DNA from: Pseudobdellovibrio sp.
Lineage (GTDB): Bacteria; Bdellovibrionota; Bdellovibrionia; Bdellovibrionales; Bdellovibrionaceae
Length of the DNA stretch: 34,346 nucleotides
Assembly: GCA_020696855.1 (NCBI GenBank)
Contig: JAJFMT010000031.1
Span: forward strand, 1-34,346
Reading direction: 5' to 3'
Made by a program: the position numbers and the translations under genes. This document shows positions 14,544 to 23,040 of this stretch, one piece after another (positions within the stretch are counted from its first letter, which is position 1; each line of letters begins with the position of its first letter). The notes beneath the pieces are model-generated. The model saw nothing but the letters and a program-made list of their open reading frames with translations, was not told the origin of the DNA and ran no database searches.

Positions 14544-16149
14544 TTTTAGCCTCCCCGTTTGGAAAGGCCTCCCAAGAAGACCCGTTATTTTTCAGAAGGT
14601 AAACACCGTTATTTGCGACGTTACGTACACCGAGCATACCGCAAACAGTTTTTGCCACATCATTTATTCTGATCGGATACTCATGATCTGTCAGCGGATG
14701 TGTAGCCGCCAGCCCCCAGTAACCGAGGTAAGTTGGCGTTAAATCATTTTCAATATTTCCAACCACTGTGGTTCGGCTGATCATGCCTGAAAGCACAAGC
14801 GCAGCCCCGCCTTTGAATCCGTGGTCAGAACCGGCACCGTCGGCGCGGGCTGTCCTGCTGAATTCAGAACCGAACTGAATTACCGTGTCATCCCAGTCGC
14901 CTTTTGCCTTAAAAACTTTAATGAGTTCTTCCGTACAACTGAGCACGGCACGGTAAAGATAAGTTGTGGCAATCGTACTGACAAGTGTACCCACAAAGTG
15001 CTGATCGTTATTAAGATTAAATTTAGTTCCCGCCAGATTTTTATTTAAGCCGGCCAATCCCGAAATATCTGTCGTAATAACCTGGGTCAAACCCGAGGTA
15101 ATCAGAATTTCTACAGCGGCAAATGTCGCTGCCAGATTCGGAACTGTGGTTGCAGGATTAATCATATTGCGAAGATCTGCAATGTCGGGATTTACGCTAT
15201 CCACGTCAGAAAACCGCAACCGCACATCATTTACTAGCGGAGTACCGCTCGGTGGAGGCGGTTTCAATACGGCATTAGCCATAAATTTATCGGTATTAGT
15301 ACGGCTCATCGCACTTGAAACAAGAGCTTGATATTTTGCGAAAATATCCGGCCATTGCTGGGTAAAGTTTGCAACACCTTTTTTAATCAGGTCGTCAGCG
15401 CGGGCTTTTGATTCCAATAACTGAGGTTTTGAAAATTCGTTGCTGTCTGCATACTGATTAATTTTATTTTGCAGATCTTCAGTCGCCAGATTTTCTACAG
15501 GCGCTTTACCTGCAAAGTAACTCATTAACGTATTGATCGGATTTGCGGTTGCCGAAACCGTCATGTTTAACTCAACAGGTGAAATCGGCGCTTCAGATTT
15601 AAAAGCCGCTGTGATACTTCCCAGTGATGCTGCCGGAAACGGATTCGCCGTTTTCTGCGCCAGTACGCCCGCAATCGAAAGGCCGCCGATTATAGGCGAC
15701 TGATTTCTTAGCCTTCCAAGAACGTGATTATTAATCTCTAAATCAAGGCCACGCACAAACAATGCATTTGCAAGACAGTTTGTGAAGGCACCGCCGGCCG
15801 GATTACTTCCCCATACCGGTGGAAGATGGTATCTACTGACCGGATCTTGCCAGGTTTTGTATTGCACTTTTGCAATGCCAGCATCAGTGCCGACATACGT
15901 TCCCAGCGCGGCGTGTGAGAATGTATCGGTAGCCCCGTTCGGCGTCAGTGGCAAATCAAAAAACCATCGCGGTGGCGCGCCCGGAAAGCAAAAGAAGATA
16001 TAACGTTTATTTGAACCTTGCAGAACCTGGGCTTTCGCCTGCGAGGCAAGTGCCTGCACAACGACGTTCGCAAGTGCAGGCGTTAGCCCCAGTAAACCAA
16101 GGCTTTTCGCAGCATCTTTTAAAAATTGTCTACGCTGTGATTTACTCAT
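14527..16149 (-). CDS. DUF1501-type protein exported by the Tat pathway
   Basis: 540 aa. The N-terminus has a twin-arginine signal, SQRRQFLK (residues 4-11), a hydrophobic stretch and cleavage near AKA, so it should be exported folded. The body fits the DUF1501/DUF1552 superfamily: 'YIFFCFPGAPPRWFF' early on, and the diagnostic 'VIQFGSEFSRTARADG' and GSDHGFKGGAAL near 420-446, followed by the conserved 'THPLTDHEYPIRINDVAKT' region. These proteins are related to sulfatase/alkaline-phosphatase folds, and their reaction is not established. In Planctomycetes and Myxobacteria they are encoded beside DUF1592/DUF1588 cytochrome-like proteins, exactly as here. The ATG follows the upstream TAA with no gap. 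Confidence 0.87.
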   Translation of the reverse strand: MSKSQRRQFLKDAAKSLGLLGLTPALANVVVQALASQAKAQVLQGSNKRYIFFCFPGAPPRWFFDLPLTPNGATDTFSHAALGTYVGTDAGIAKVQYKTWQDPVSRYHLPPVWGSNPAGGAFTNCLANALFVRGLDLEINNHVLGRLRNQSPIIGGLSIAGVLAQKTANPFPAASLGSITAAFKSEAPISPVELNMTVSATANPINTLMSYFAGKAPVENLATEDLQNKINQYADSNEFSKPQLLESKARADDLIKKGVANFTQQWPDIFAKYQALVSSAMSRTNTDKFMANAVLKPPPPSGTPLVNDVRLRFSDVDSVNPDIADLRNMINPATTVPNLAATFAAVEILITSGLTQVITTDISGLAGLNKNLAGTKFNLNNDQHFVGTLVSTIATTYLYRAVLSCTEELIKVFKAKGDWDDTVIQFGSEFSRTARADGAGSDHGFKGGAALVLSGMISRTTVVGNIENDLTPTYLGYWGLAATHPLTDHEYPIRINDVAKTVCGMLGVRNVANNGVYLLKNNGSSWEAFPNGEAKNVKKT

Positions 16150-17745
16150 TTACGGCCCCGTACTTTCAACATGGTAGTTTCTGTAAGTGAAAGCGTTGCT
16201 GGCAAGAATTTCCTGAATGAGCTTATTCAGGTTCTGAGATGTTTTCAGTCTTGCGCCCATATCATAAACCTGCTTACGGTGATATTTTGCTGTCGGTGTA
16301 TCTGTTTCAGGAATAATATTTGCGACAGACAAATTAACTTTAAAGCCGGTAAAAAATTCGTAATACCGTTTTGCCACACAACGATAAAAGTCATTACTCT
16401 GCGCGAGCTTCTGGCCAAGATCGATATTACTGCTTACCGGTTGCGACACCAGCGCGCCGGTGTGATCACGGTAGTTCAGTTCTCCTGTAGGAGTATTTAA
16501 CGTAAAGAGCTTACTCGCAGTATTAACAGGAAGTTTTGCCATACCGATAACCGATGACCCGTAACCGCGAATAGCCTCCGGGCTTGGTAAGGCATTGCTG
16601 CTGACATTGCTGTTCGGACTCGTTCTGTAAGAAGCGAAACTGCGGAAGGTATAGGCCATCGGGTCAAGCGATGAATGGCACGTCATACATGATGTGCTCT
16701 GCCGAAAACCGAATTCACTTGTAGGAATTACCCTGTTTTTTACGATTGCATCGGTTGGAAGCAACGTCGGCATTTGATGACAAAGTAAATCTTCAAAAAC
16801 ACGGCTGGCCAGACGGCGCGCAATCAGCTGATCAGGTTTATTATTGTAGCCCGCAATTTGACCAATAATTAAATTTGTATTCTTTAAAATAAAAACTTGC
16901 GAGCCAAGAACACCGCCGCCAAGATGCTCTAGCAGATTCAAGTTCGCGCGTTTCGCTGCAACCGCAGCACTTAAATCAGCATCGTTTGCGGTATCTCCGG
17001 CACGAGTGAACTGCATTTGAACGACTGGCAAAACAATCGGCTCTGCTACTTTGACTCCGACCAACTGCCCGTATGAAATCAGTTTGTCATCGGGAACCAA
17101 ATACGAATTAAGTGCCGTCGTGGTGTTAGCTAAACCATAAGAAATGACAAACTGGCCCGGGTACTGAGCTTGATAATTAGCTTCATTGTTGGCATTAAAG
17201 GGTTTCGACATCCACCGGTTAGTTGCCGTGTCCGGATTGGTTCTGATCCCTTGCAACGATGTAGAGGCAGTAAAAAAAGTAGATAACGGCACAGCCTGGC
17301 CAAACAGTGAGCGTGTCAAATACAACGAAGGCTCGTCAGCGTCCTTAACCAAAAAATGAGTCTGATCTGTATTGGTAAAAGTCATCGCCCTCTGTGAAAA
17401 CCAACTGTTATGAAAATTATGAAATGTAGAAATCAGCTGTTTATTTTCGGCATCCGAAAGTTTGGCCAGTGAGGTTGAGGCAGGCCCGCGCACAGTGCCG
17501 TTATCGTTAAACTGCGATTGGGTCAGCAAGGTATAGCAGGCCGCCGGCCCCGTTATGGTTTTGGCAGCTATTCGTTGTTGTAGAGTCAGCGCCAGCCCCG
17601 CAGTTCTGGGCAAAACGGATTTGAACATCTTCATATAGCAGCGGTTAAAAATTTCAAGGTCTGATAATTTGACGTTATCTGCAAAAGCTGATGAGGCAAA
17701 AAATAGAATAAACAGAAGAGAAAAAAAGCCTGTGGATGCTTTCAT
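16150..17745 (-). CDS. Exported DUF1588/DUF1592-like protein with CxxCH heme site
   Basis: 531 aa with a Sec signal peptide (cleavage after AFA). The central region resembles the DUF1592 family (LTRSLFGQAVPLSTFF), with a DUF1588-like segment around a heme motif: CMTCHSSLDPMAYTF (Cys353, Cys356, His357), matching the usual pattern CxxCHxxxDPxGF. The C-terminal part, with 'YRCVAKRYYEFFTG' and 'NLNKLIQEILASNAFTYRNY', matches the DUF1585-type ending. Together with the Tat-exported DUF1501 protein immediately downstream this forms the typical pair of that system; the biochemical role is unknown. It starts 88 bases after the preceding gene, the only sizeable gap in the run, so an internal promoter is possible, though none is clear. 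Confidence 0.86.
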   Translation of the reverse strand: MKASTGFFSLLFILFFASSAFADNVKLSDLEIFNRCYMKMFKSVLPRTAGLALTLQQRIAAKTITGPAACYTLLTQSQFNDNGTVRGPASTSLAKLSDAENKQLISTFHNFHNSWFSQRAMTFTNTDQTHFLVKDADEPSLYLTRSLFGQAVPLSTFFTASTSLQGIRTNPDTATNRWMSKPFNANNEANYQAQYPGQFVISYGLANTTTALNSYLVPDDKLISYGQLVGVKVAEPIVLPVVQMQFTRAGDTANDADLSAAVAAKRANLNLLEHLGGGVLGSQVFILKNTNLIIGQIAGYNNKPDQLIARRLASRVFEDLLCHQMPTLLPTDAIVKNRVIPTSEFGFRQSTSCMTCHSSLDPMAYTFRSFASYRTSPNSNVSSNALPSPEAIRGYGSSVIGMAKLPVNTASKLFTLNTPTGELNYRDHTGALVSQPVSSNIDLGQKLAQSNDFYRCVAKRYYEFFTGFKVNLSVANIIPETDTPTAKYHRKQVYDMGARLKTSQNLNKLIQEILASNAFTYRNYHVESTGP

Positions 17746-17833
17746 TCGCCGACCCCCACTATGACTATCGGATTACCCTAAAAAAGCTGAAGTCATTTTG
17801 AGAAACTTAATTTTCAGATAAGCTGTAGCAGCT

Positions 17834-18421
17834 CTAATGCCTGTACGAAATTGAAACGTTCCATAGTGAATCGACTTCAGGATCCATGAACGAAATAATA
17901 TTTTGTGAAAGAACAACAGAAGAAGAAAGATCCCACGAGAGCCCGAATGTAAATATCACTTTAACCGGATTCGAGTACCTGAAGTCATAGACCGAAACAA
18001 CTGATGTTGGCGGAGTAAGCTGCAGTTTGTAGTACAAAGCCCCGACACCGGCTGACAAAGAGACTTTCGAACTCGGATAGTAGCTTATCCCCGCAACAGC
18101 ACTGCCGCCGGCACTGCCATCTACTCCGTCTGAAAAAGTGATGCTCTTGGCTTCAGAGGTGGCGTTTCCCTGAAGATACAATAAATTAAAATCACTCCAA
18201 TACGAGGTGCTCTCAGCTTTGTAGGCCAGCTTATACCCCAGACTCACACCCGAATATTTGACGTCAACATTTTCTGACCTTCCGTCAGAACTCTGCAGTA
18301 AAACGTTTTCTCCCCAGAAAGCTAAACCGGCAGAGTATGAATTTAAAAACTCAGAACCGGCAAATGCGGCGTTGCTCAAAAGAATTAAAGCGACAAGTGT
18401 AACTGTGTGTAGATTGACCAC
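17834..18421 (-). CDS. Small outer-membrane barrel-like exported protein
   Basis: 195 aa. The start is GTG at 18419-18421 with GGAGG four bases upstream, inside the last 37 bases of the cytochrome/barrel gene. The signal peptide (MVNLHTVTLVALILLSNAAFA) is clear. The mature part consists of alternating strands (SAGLAFWGENVLLQ, YSGVSLGYKLAYKA, 'SDFNLLYLQGNA', VIFTFGLSWDLS) ending in 'LWNVSISYRH', the pattern of an 8-stranded outer-membrane barrel. No named family is recognised. The overlap ties its expression to the preceding cytochrome/barrel gene. Confidence 0.8.
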   Translation of the reverse strand: MVNLHTVTLVALILLSNAAFAGSEFLNSYSAGLAFWGENVLLQSSDGRSENVDVKYSGVSLGYKLAYKAESTSYWSDFNLLYLQGNATSEAKSITFSDGVDGSAGGSAVAGISYYPSSKVSLSAGVGALYYKLQLTPPTSVVSVYDFRYSNPVKVIFTFGLSWDLSSSVVLSQNIISFMDPEVDSLWNVSISYRH

Positions 18422-19557
18422 TGGTCCTCCGCCGCTTCAGGTGCATTATAAGTTTTTTTGTTCACGACTGCCCCACGCAGTTCGACTCTTTGAATAGGAA
18501 ATGTCAAAAAACCCAGTTCCCATTTAAGAGTTTCAAGCGATGTCGTTCCTGCTGTTACCTTAGAAAACTCCAGATCTGACATAATAAAATAACCCTGAGT
18601 CAGGCTGATGTTTCCTTGCGTAAATAAATAATCAGAGCGCGTGTTGCTGGTAATACCCGAAACAGTCAGTTCTTTTTCACTGTGGCCCAGCTCCATCAGC
18701 AGCATGTTTCCTTCACCGAAGCCCATCTTATTATGCACTTCGAAATTGGTCAGTTTCACTGTTTCTTTCTTTTCACTGAGTATGGCCGCGCCATAGGTAT
18801 TCGACTTTGCGTATTTTCCCTCATACATGATGCTTCCGCCCGCACTCTGACCCGGCTTCGGAAGATGAAGGTTACCGGCCCATGCCATTAAAAAAAGATC
18901 ATACTCATTTTTGATGTTCTGAACCAGTAGCCCGTGAGTTTGATCGTTATTCCCTACCCCGATTTGCGCGCGGTTGACGGCGGTGTGGTTAGCGGTCTTG
19001 ATACCGAAGGCCTTGTCTTGCATGCCTAATTGCACCAGCCACTCTTTATTTATTCTGTATTTGACAAAATATTCTTTTAAAAAAACACGCTCGTTTCCGG
19101 CGACGGCTTTATTGGGAGCAATTGCAACTGCGTTTTCAAGGTAACCAATCGTGCTGATAAGCCCTATGTTATGTTTTTCGTCAGCAAAAAAATTTAAATT
19201 CAGGTCATTCTGCATGTTGTAATACAAGTTTCTGGTATTAGCAGAACCAGGCGACGACTGAACTGTTAGCTGGCGAAACTTATAACCGATTCTGACCCAC
19301 CACGGAAGTTCAGTAGCAAACAAGAAATTAGAAATTCCGGCAGTCTCTTCGGCATTCAGCCACTTCGAAAGCGGATTGGCAGAAATTTCAGAAGCGTAAA
19401 CACCACGGCCATAATCAGTTAAAGCGCCGCCGCCGGTACTGTTTTCATGACAGACAATACAGTTGCGGTAACCGAACCCGATAAAATCAGGATAAGCAGA
19501 TGCGGTCATACTGATAGACGTTGTTAATACAAAAATAGCAGAAATTAAAAAACGCAT
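18385..19557 (-). CDS. c-type cytochrome fused to an outer-membrane beta-barrel
   Basis: 390 aa. The signal peptide (1-21, cleavage after ASA) is followed directly by a short monoheme module: YPDFIGFGYRNCIVCH (Cys33, Cys36, His37), then 'GGGALTDYGRGVYASEI'. From about residue 85 to the end it is a porin-like run of amphipathic strands ('WVRIGYKFRQLTV', 'NIGLISTIGYLENAV', 'EYFVKYRINKEWLVQLGMQ') ending in 'WSIYTQLHLSL'. Heme and barrel in one chain suggest electron transfer at or across the outer membrane; this is inference. The ATG overlaps the histidine-kinase stop by one base (TGATG), with AGGTG about six bases upstream. Confidence 0.85.
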   Translation of the reverse strand: MRFLISAIFVLTTSISMTASAYPDFIGFGYRNCIVCHENSTGGGALTDYGRGVYASEISANPLSKWLNAEETAGISNFLFATELPWWVRIGYKFRQLTVQSSPGSANTRNLYYNMQNDLNLNFFADEKHNIGLISTIGYLENAVAIAPNKAVAGNERVFLKEYFVKYRINKEWLVQLGMQDKAFGIKTANHTAVNRAQIGVGNNDQTHGLLVQNIKNEYDLFLMAWAGNLHLPKPGQSAGGSIMYEGKYAKSNTYGAAILSEKKETVKLTNFEVHNKMGFGEGNMLLMELGHSEKELTVSGITSNTRSDYLFTQGNISLTQGYFIMSDLEFSKVTAGTTSLETLKWELGFLTFPIQRVELRGAVVNKKTYNAPEAAEDQWSIYTQLHLSL

Positions 19558-21710
19558 CAGTGCACCTGAACGATTCGTTCAATGGCGCCTAATAAGTCTT
19601 TAAAGCTGATCGGCTTTTCCATAAATATAATGCCGGAAGTTCTTAAAAACTGATCGGTAACTGATGTGAAACTACCGCCGGTGATAAAAATAATTTTCTG
19701 ACAATGCTCCGGTGAAACTTCTTTGAGCTTCTGATAAAATTCCATTCCGCCCAGGTTCGGCATCATAAGATCACAGATAATACAGTCATACTTCTGTCCG
19801 TCTGCAAGAGACTTAATGGCCTCGCGAGAGTCGCTGAATGATGTGGCTTCGAATTTTCGTGAAACGATGCTGTGAAACATTCCCAGCACTTCTTTGTCAT
19901 CGTCCACAATCAAAACACGGCGGCCGGTCTTTTCAAGTTTTCCTTGGCTTGAATTAACAGCAGAAGTTACGGGCTGAACGGTATCTCTGATTTCTGAAAC
20001 CGGCAAAATAACTTTAAACAACGATCCCTTACCTTTTATACTTTCATACTCAATAACGCCGTTATATTTACGGATAATGGAATCACAAATCGAAAGCCCT
20101 AATCCTGTACCCTGCCCGACAGGCTTTGTGGTTTGAAACGGCTGGAACAACCGGTCTTTCATTTCATCGGGAATGCCGCTTCCTGTATCGCGAAACTCCA
20201 TAATGACATGCCCGTTAGATAGTTTTGTTTTAACAGAAATTTCGTTTTCATCGGCGTGACCCGGCTCAATAGCCTGAATCGCATTGATTAAAATGTTCAG
20301 AAACACCTGGCTCATGCGGGCTTCATTAGCGTAGACAGGTTTAATTTCACCCGGTTCAAATACAAGTTTTGCCCGGTGTTCGATTTCATTGTGGGTCATG
20401 TGAATTGTCGCTTTCAAAATACGGTTCACATCTATGTTTGATAATACATCTTCATCCCGGTTGCGGGCGAGCGTTTTCAAATCATTCGTAATATACTTAA
20501 TTCGTTCTAATCCTTCTTTTATTTCAGAAAGAACTTTATCCGCCTCATCTGAATTCAGCGCTCTTTTTTCTTCCTGCAAAAGTTCAAGCTTCAAAAGAAT
20601 AGAACACAGAGGATTATTAATTTCGTGCCCCACACCCGCTGCCAGCTGACCAAGAGAAATCAAACGGTCGTTCTGCATCATCTTCATCTGCAGTTTTTTT
20701 CTTTCAGTCAAATCGCGCATGGCCACCAGCACCGACTTTTCACCATCGAACATCGTCATGATTGAAGTACACTCGACAACGAAAGGTTCGGAAGAACCTT
20801 TACGTAGCATAGTAAATTCCATATGCGGATTGATCTTCCCCGGATTGTTTTTCAGTTCCGCCACCCGGGTTTTAATCATCTCGTGAGACGAAGGGTGAAC
20901 GAACTCAAACACTTCTTTTCCTACAATTTCAGACTGATCACAATTTAAGATCGAGGCTACTTTTTCATTTGCGTAGCGGATCTGGCCGTCCCGGTAAATA
21001 AAAAGTCCGTCCGGATATAGCTTAATAAAATTTTTCAGCTCTTCCCGTTCGTTAAATAACGATTGAGAATTTTCAAACAATTGCTGCTGTTGATTTTCAA
21101 GTTCACTCAGGATCTTCTTGTAGGTAAAAGCCGAGCGAACAAGTGAAGTTACTTTAGACCACATCGTATGCTGCTCTGGCACTACAATATCGTAAGTGGC
21201 CTTACGTCCTTCTAGTTTGAAGGTTACTTTCGCCCGCGCTAACCCGAACGACTGCTCAGGTAAAACTGTTAAAGCACCTGCGAATATCTGAAAAAGTTGC
21301 GGGCACTCTTTCGCGGTAGGATGCAAAGTCAATGTTTCTACCACATCATGCTTTCGCACGAATTCCACCCGGGACGTTATCGGCGGAAACAGCGAATCGC
21401 CCAGCCACTTTGCCCCAATGTGATAGGCATACCGAACAGATATGCAGGCCCGCACGATGGCTTTTGCATATGCAAAGGCACTGGTGTCGGGGCCGGTCCG
21501 CCCGATCTGCTCCCAGTCGAAGGGACCATAGGGCTGCTTATCCAGCCAATTAATCCAGTCAACTACGTCGTCCCACTTCATCCATTGGTTTTTTTTAAGA
21601 TCGGCCTGTGCAAGCGGGGAATTTTCGAAAAGCTTTTCAGCAGGAATGGCTTTAATCGCAACTATGCTTTCCGAAATAATTTTGACGATTTTAGAGGAAA
21701 CCAAATGCAT
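19557..21710 (-). CDS. Hybrid sensor histidine kinase with C-terminal receiver
   Basis: 717 aa, without convincing membrane segments, so probably cytoplasmic. Residues 1-195 are an N-terminal sensory domain like one found in myxobacterial kinases (motifs AKWLGDSLFPPITSRVEF, CPQLFQIFAGALTVLP). Then a coiled coil (about 195-230), a PAS domain (about 232-345, 'PDGLFIYRDGQIRYANEKVA'), HisKA with GVGHEINNPL (His near 362), and HATPase with NILINAIQAI, DTGSGIPDE and GQGTGLGLSI. The receiver (about 595-717) has VLIVDDDKE, the phospho-acceptor Asp in CDLMMPNLGG (near 646), FITGG and the Lys in MEKPIS. All catalytic residues are present. No separate output regulator is encoded beside it. It heads the cytochrome/DUF1501 run. 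ATG at 21708-21710 lacks a clear ribosome binding site. Confidence 0.93.
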   Translation of the reverse strand: MHLVSSKIVKIISESIVAIKAIPAEKLFENSPLAQADLKKNQWMKWDDVVDWINWLDKQPYGPFDWEQIGRTGPDTSAFAYAKAIVRACISVRYAYHIGAKWLGDSLFPPITSRVEFVRKHDVVETLTLHPTAKECPQLFQIFAGALTVLPEQSFGLARAKVTFKLEGRKATYDIVVPEQHTMWSKVTSLVRSAFTYKKILSELENQQQQLFENSQSLFNEREELKNFIKLYPDGLFIYRDGQIRYANEKVASILNCDQSEIVGKEVFEFVHPSSHEMIKTRVAELKNNPGKINPHMEFTMLRKGSSEPFVVECTSIMTMFDGEKSVLVAMRDLTERKKLQMKMMQNDRLISLGQLAAGVGHEINNPLCSILLKLELLQEEKRALNSDEADKVLSEIKEGLERIKYITNDLKTLARNRDEDVLSNIDVNRILKATIHMTHNEIEHRAKLVFEPGEIKPVYANEARMSQVFLNILINAIQAIEPGHADENEISVKTKLSNGHVIMEFRDTGSGIPDEMKDRLFQPFQTTKPVGQGTGLGLSICDSIIRKYNGVIEYESIKGKGSLFKVILPVSEIRDTVQPVTSAVNSSQGKLEKTGRRVLIVDDDKEVLGMFHSIVSRKFEATSFSDSREAIKSLADGQKYDCIICDLMMPNLGGMEFYQKLKEVSPEHCQKIIFITGGSFTSVTDQFLRTSGIIFMEKPISFKDLLGAIERIVQVH

Positions 21711-21793
21711 GGGCTAAAGCATACGTTACTGATTTATGACTTTTCAACAAATAAGTGTGTGACTTATGTGCTTAAGCAATTCAGGCTGAACTC

Positions 21794-22264
21794 ATGACAC
21801 AATTTTTATTTGGCAACCCGGTTTTTGTAACCTACGTAATCGCTGCTTCTATCATGATTTTAAAAGCTATTGGCATGTCCTGGCTGACCGTCGCCCGTAT
21901 GATCAAGGTCAACGGCGGTTTCCGGGCGCCTGAAGATATTCGCAAAACTCTGCTGAACCCGAATCCCTCAGCAGAGCAGGTAAAACCCAATGAATACGTC
22001 GAGCGCGTTCGCCGCATTCATCAAAACGACCTGGAAAACATTCCATTCTTTCTTTTTGCAGGCTTACTTTTCGTTTTCACGGGGCCATCGCTGCTGACTG
22101 CCCAAATTTTAATGTACGGGTACGTAATTTCGCGATTCGTTCACTTTTACGTTTACCTGAATGAGTTCACTCACGATACACGTGCTGCTTGCTGGACACC
22201 GGGGTCGCTGATTTTAATTTACATGTCAGTGCGAACTCTGGTTTTTGCCGTAGCCGGAATCTAA
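21794..22264 (+). CDS. MAPEG-family membrane protein (microsomal GST-like)
   Basis: 156-aa four-helix membrane protein. The hallmark of the MGST1 branch of MAPEG is clear: ERVRRIHQNDLENIPFFLF (about 70-88), with the Arg and Asn/Asp/Glu residues that contact glutathione in the family, and the second signature 'VISRFVHFYVYL' (111-122). Membrane segments lie at about 8-30, 84-104, 103-122 and 137-155. A detoxifying glutathione transferase or peroxidase activity is the family expectation, not shown here. It is divergent from the kinase (83 bp). Its stop overlaps the stop of the convergent gene by four bases. Confidence 0.92.
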   Translation: MTQFLFGNPVFVTYVIAASIMILKAIGMSWLTVARMIKVNGGFRAPEDIRKTLLNPNPSAEQVKPNEYVERVRRIHQNDLENIPFFLFAGLLFVFTGPSLLTAQILMYGYVISRFVHFYVYLNEFTHDTRAACWTPGSLILIYMSVRTLVFAVAGI

Positions 22265-22896
22265 AGCGAACTGGGAGCCTGCGCGACTTCTGCGCGGGTT
22301 TGGCACTGTAACCGGCCTGCGGTCACTTCACAAACAGCCCGATTGATAAATTCACAGTACCTGAGACTTGATTGATCACTCATACACTCGGCCACTTTTT
22401 TCGTAATGGATTCCGGATTTACAATCCTCACACAGATGTAACGGGCAGATGAATAACGTGTTTCGTAGATTCCCTGTTGGTGAACAAATAGTTCCTGCGC
22501 TGTTAAAATACAGCGGTCTAAAGCTGTGGCCTGATTCCAGTAATGGCCCGCGATATCGATATTCCCGTTATCACGTGTGCAACCCGCTTTCGGCGAGTCG
22601 AAGCACTCGACTGAATCGGCAGGTAAAAATTGAAGGGTTGGCTTTAAAGTCGCCAGTGAATCTCTGTGGCCTGAAATTTCGCGTTTTAACAGTTCAAGGT
22701 CGATATTCTGATAAATGTCAGGTCTTTCTGTAATAAGGCGTACCATAGAGCCCGCAAAAGCCATAAACTCAGTCGCACGAGGGTCGCCCCCGCCGCCACC
22801 GCTTTCAGACCCGCCGCCCACTTCGGCGCTAACAGCGGTCACCAGCAAAGAACTCAAAAGCGATAAAACTATTAGACACTGACGTAATTTTGTCAC
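22261..22896 (-). CDS. Hypothetical exported protein with Gly-rich N-terminus
   Basis: 211 aa from GTG at 22894-22896, preferred because GAGAGG lies seven bases upstream; a TTG at 22911 is also in frame. The Sec leader (MTKLRQCLIVLSLLSSLLVTAVSA) is followed by 'EVGGGSESGGGGGDPRATEF', a Gly-rich start. The rest is helical, with about seven mature cysteines (ECFDSP, GCTRD, DRCILT, YICVRI, AECMSD, YCEF, AVCEV) that probably form periplasmic disulphides. No family recognised. Confidence 0.78.
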   Translation of the reverse strand: MTKLRQCLIVLSLLSSLLVTAVSAEVGGGSESGGGGGDPRATEFMAFAGSMVRLITERPDIYQNIDLELLKREISGHRDSLATLKPTLQFLPADSVECFDSPKAGCTRDNGNIDIAGHYWNQATALDRCILTAQELFVHQQGIYETRYSSARYICVRIVNPESITKKVAECMSDQSSLRYCEFINRAVCEVTAGRLQCQTRAEVAQAPSSL

Positions 22897-22920
22897 TTTT
22901 TTACCTCTCAATTAACGATA

Positions 22921-22938
22921 GGTTCGCGCTCGCGAACC
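22921..22938. promoter_or_regulatory. Perfect hairpin in the leader of the Gly-rich exported protein
   Basis: GGTTCGCG and CGCGAACC are separated by two bases, forming a strong GC-rich stem 25-42 bases upstream of the GTG start at 22896. No U-run follows on either strand. It may be an mRNA-stabilising or operator element. Confidence 0.45.
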
Positions 22939-22950
22939 GAAACGCATAAA

Positions 22951-22989
22951 GAGCAAACTTCAAACCTGGAGGGGGCTTGAAGTTCGCTC
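22951..22989 (-). terminator. Probable terminator after the exported protein at 23041-23589
   Basis: A 13-bp inverted repeat with one mismatch (22951-22963 against 22977-22989; core ACTTCAA/TTGAAGT) with a 13-base loop. On the minus strand it is followed by a short U-run. It lies 52 bases beyond the TAG of the upstream exported-protein gene. Confidence 0.6.
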
Positions 22990-23040
22990 TCTATGACTAC
23001 TTAACTTAAGATCCAATGAAACGTTTTAAATCCATTACAA

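Noticed and set aside
21297..21797. Plus-strand frame of 166 codons opposite the kinase N-terminus
   Set aside because: It lies opposite conserved kinase coding sequence, is rich in Cys/His/Arg without a domain, and lacks a start signal.
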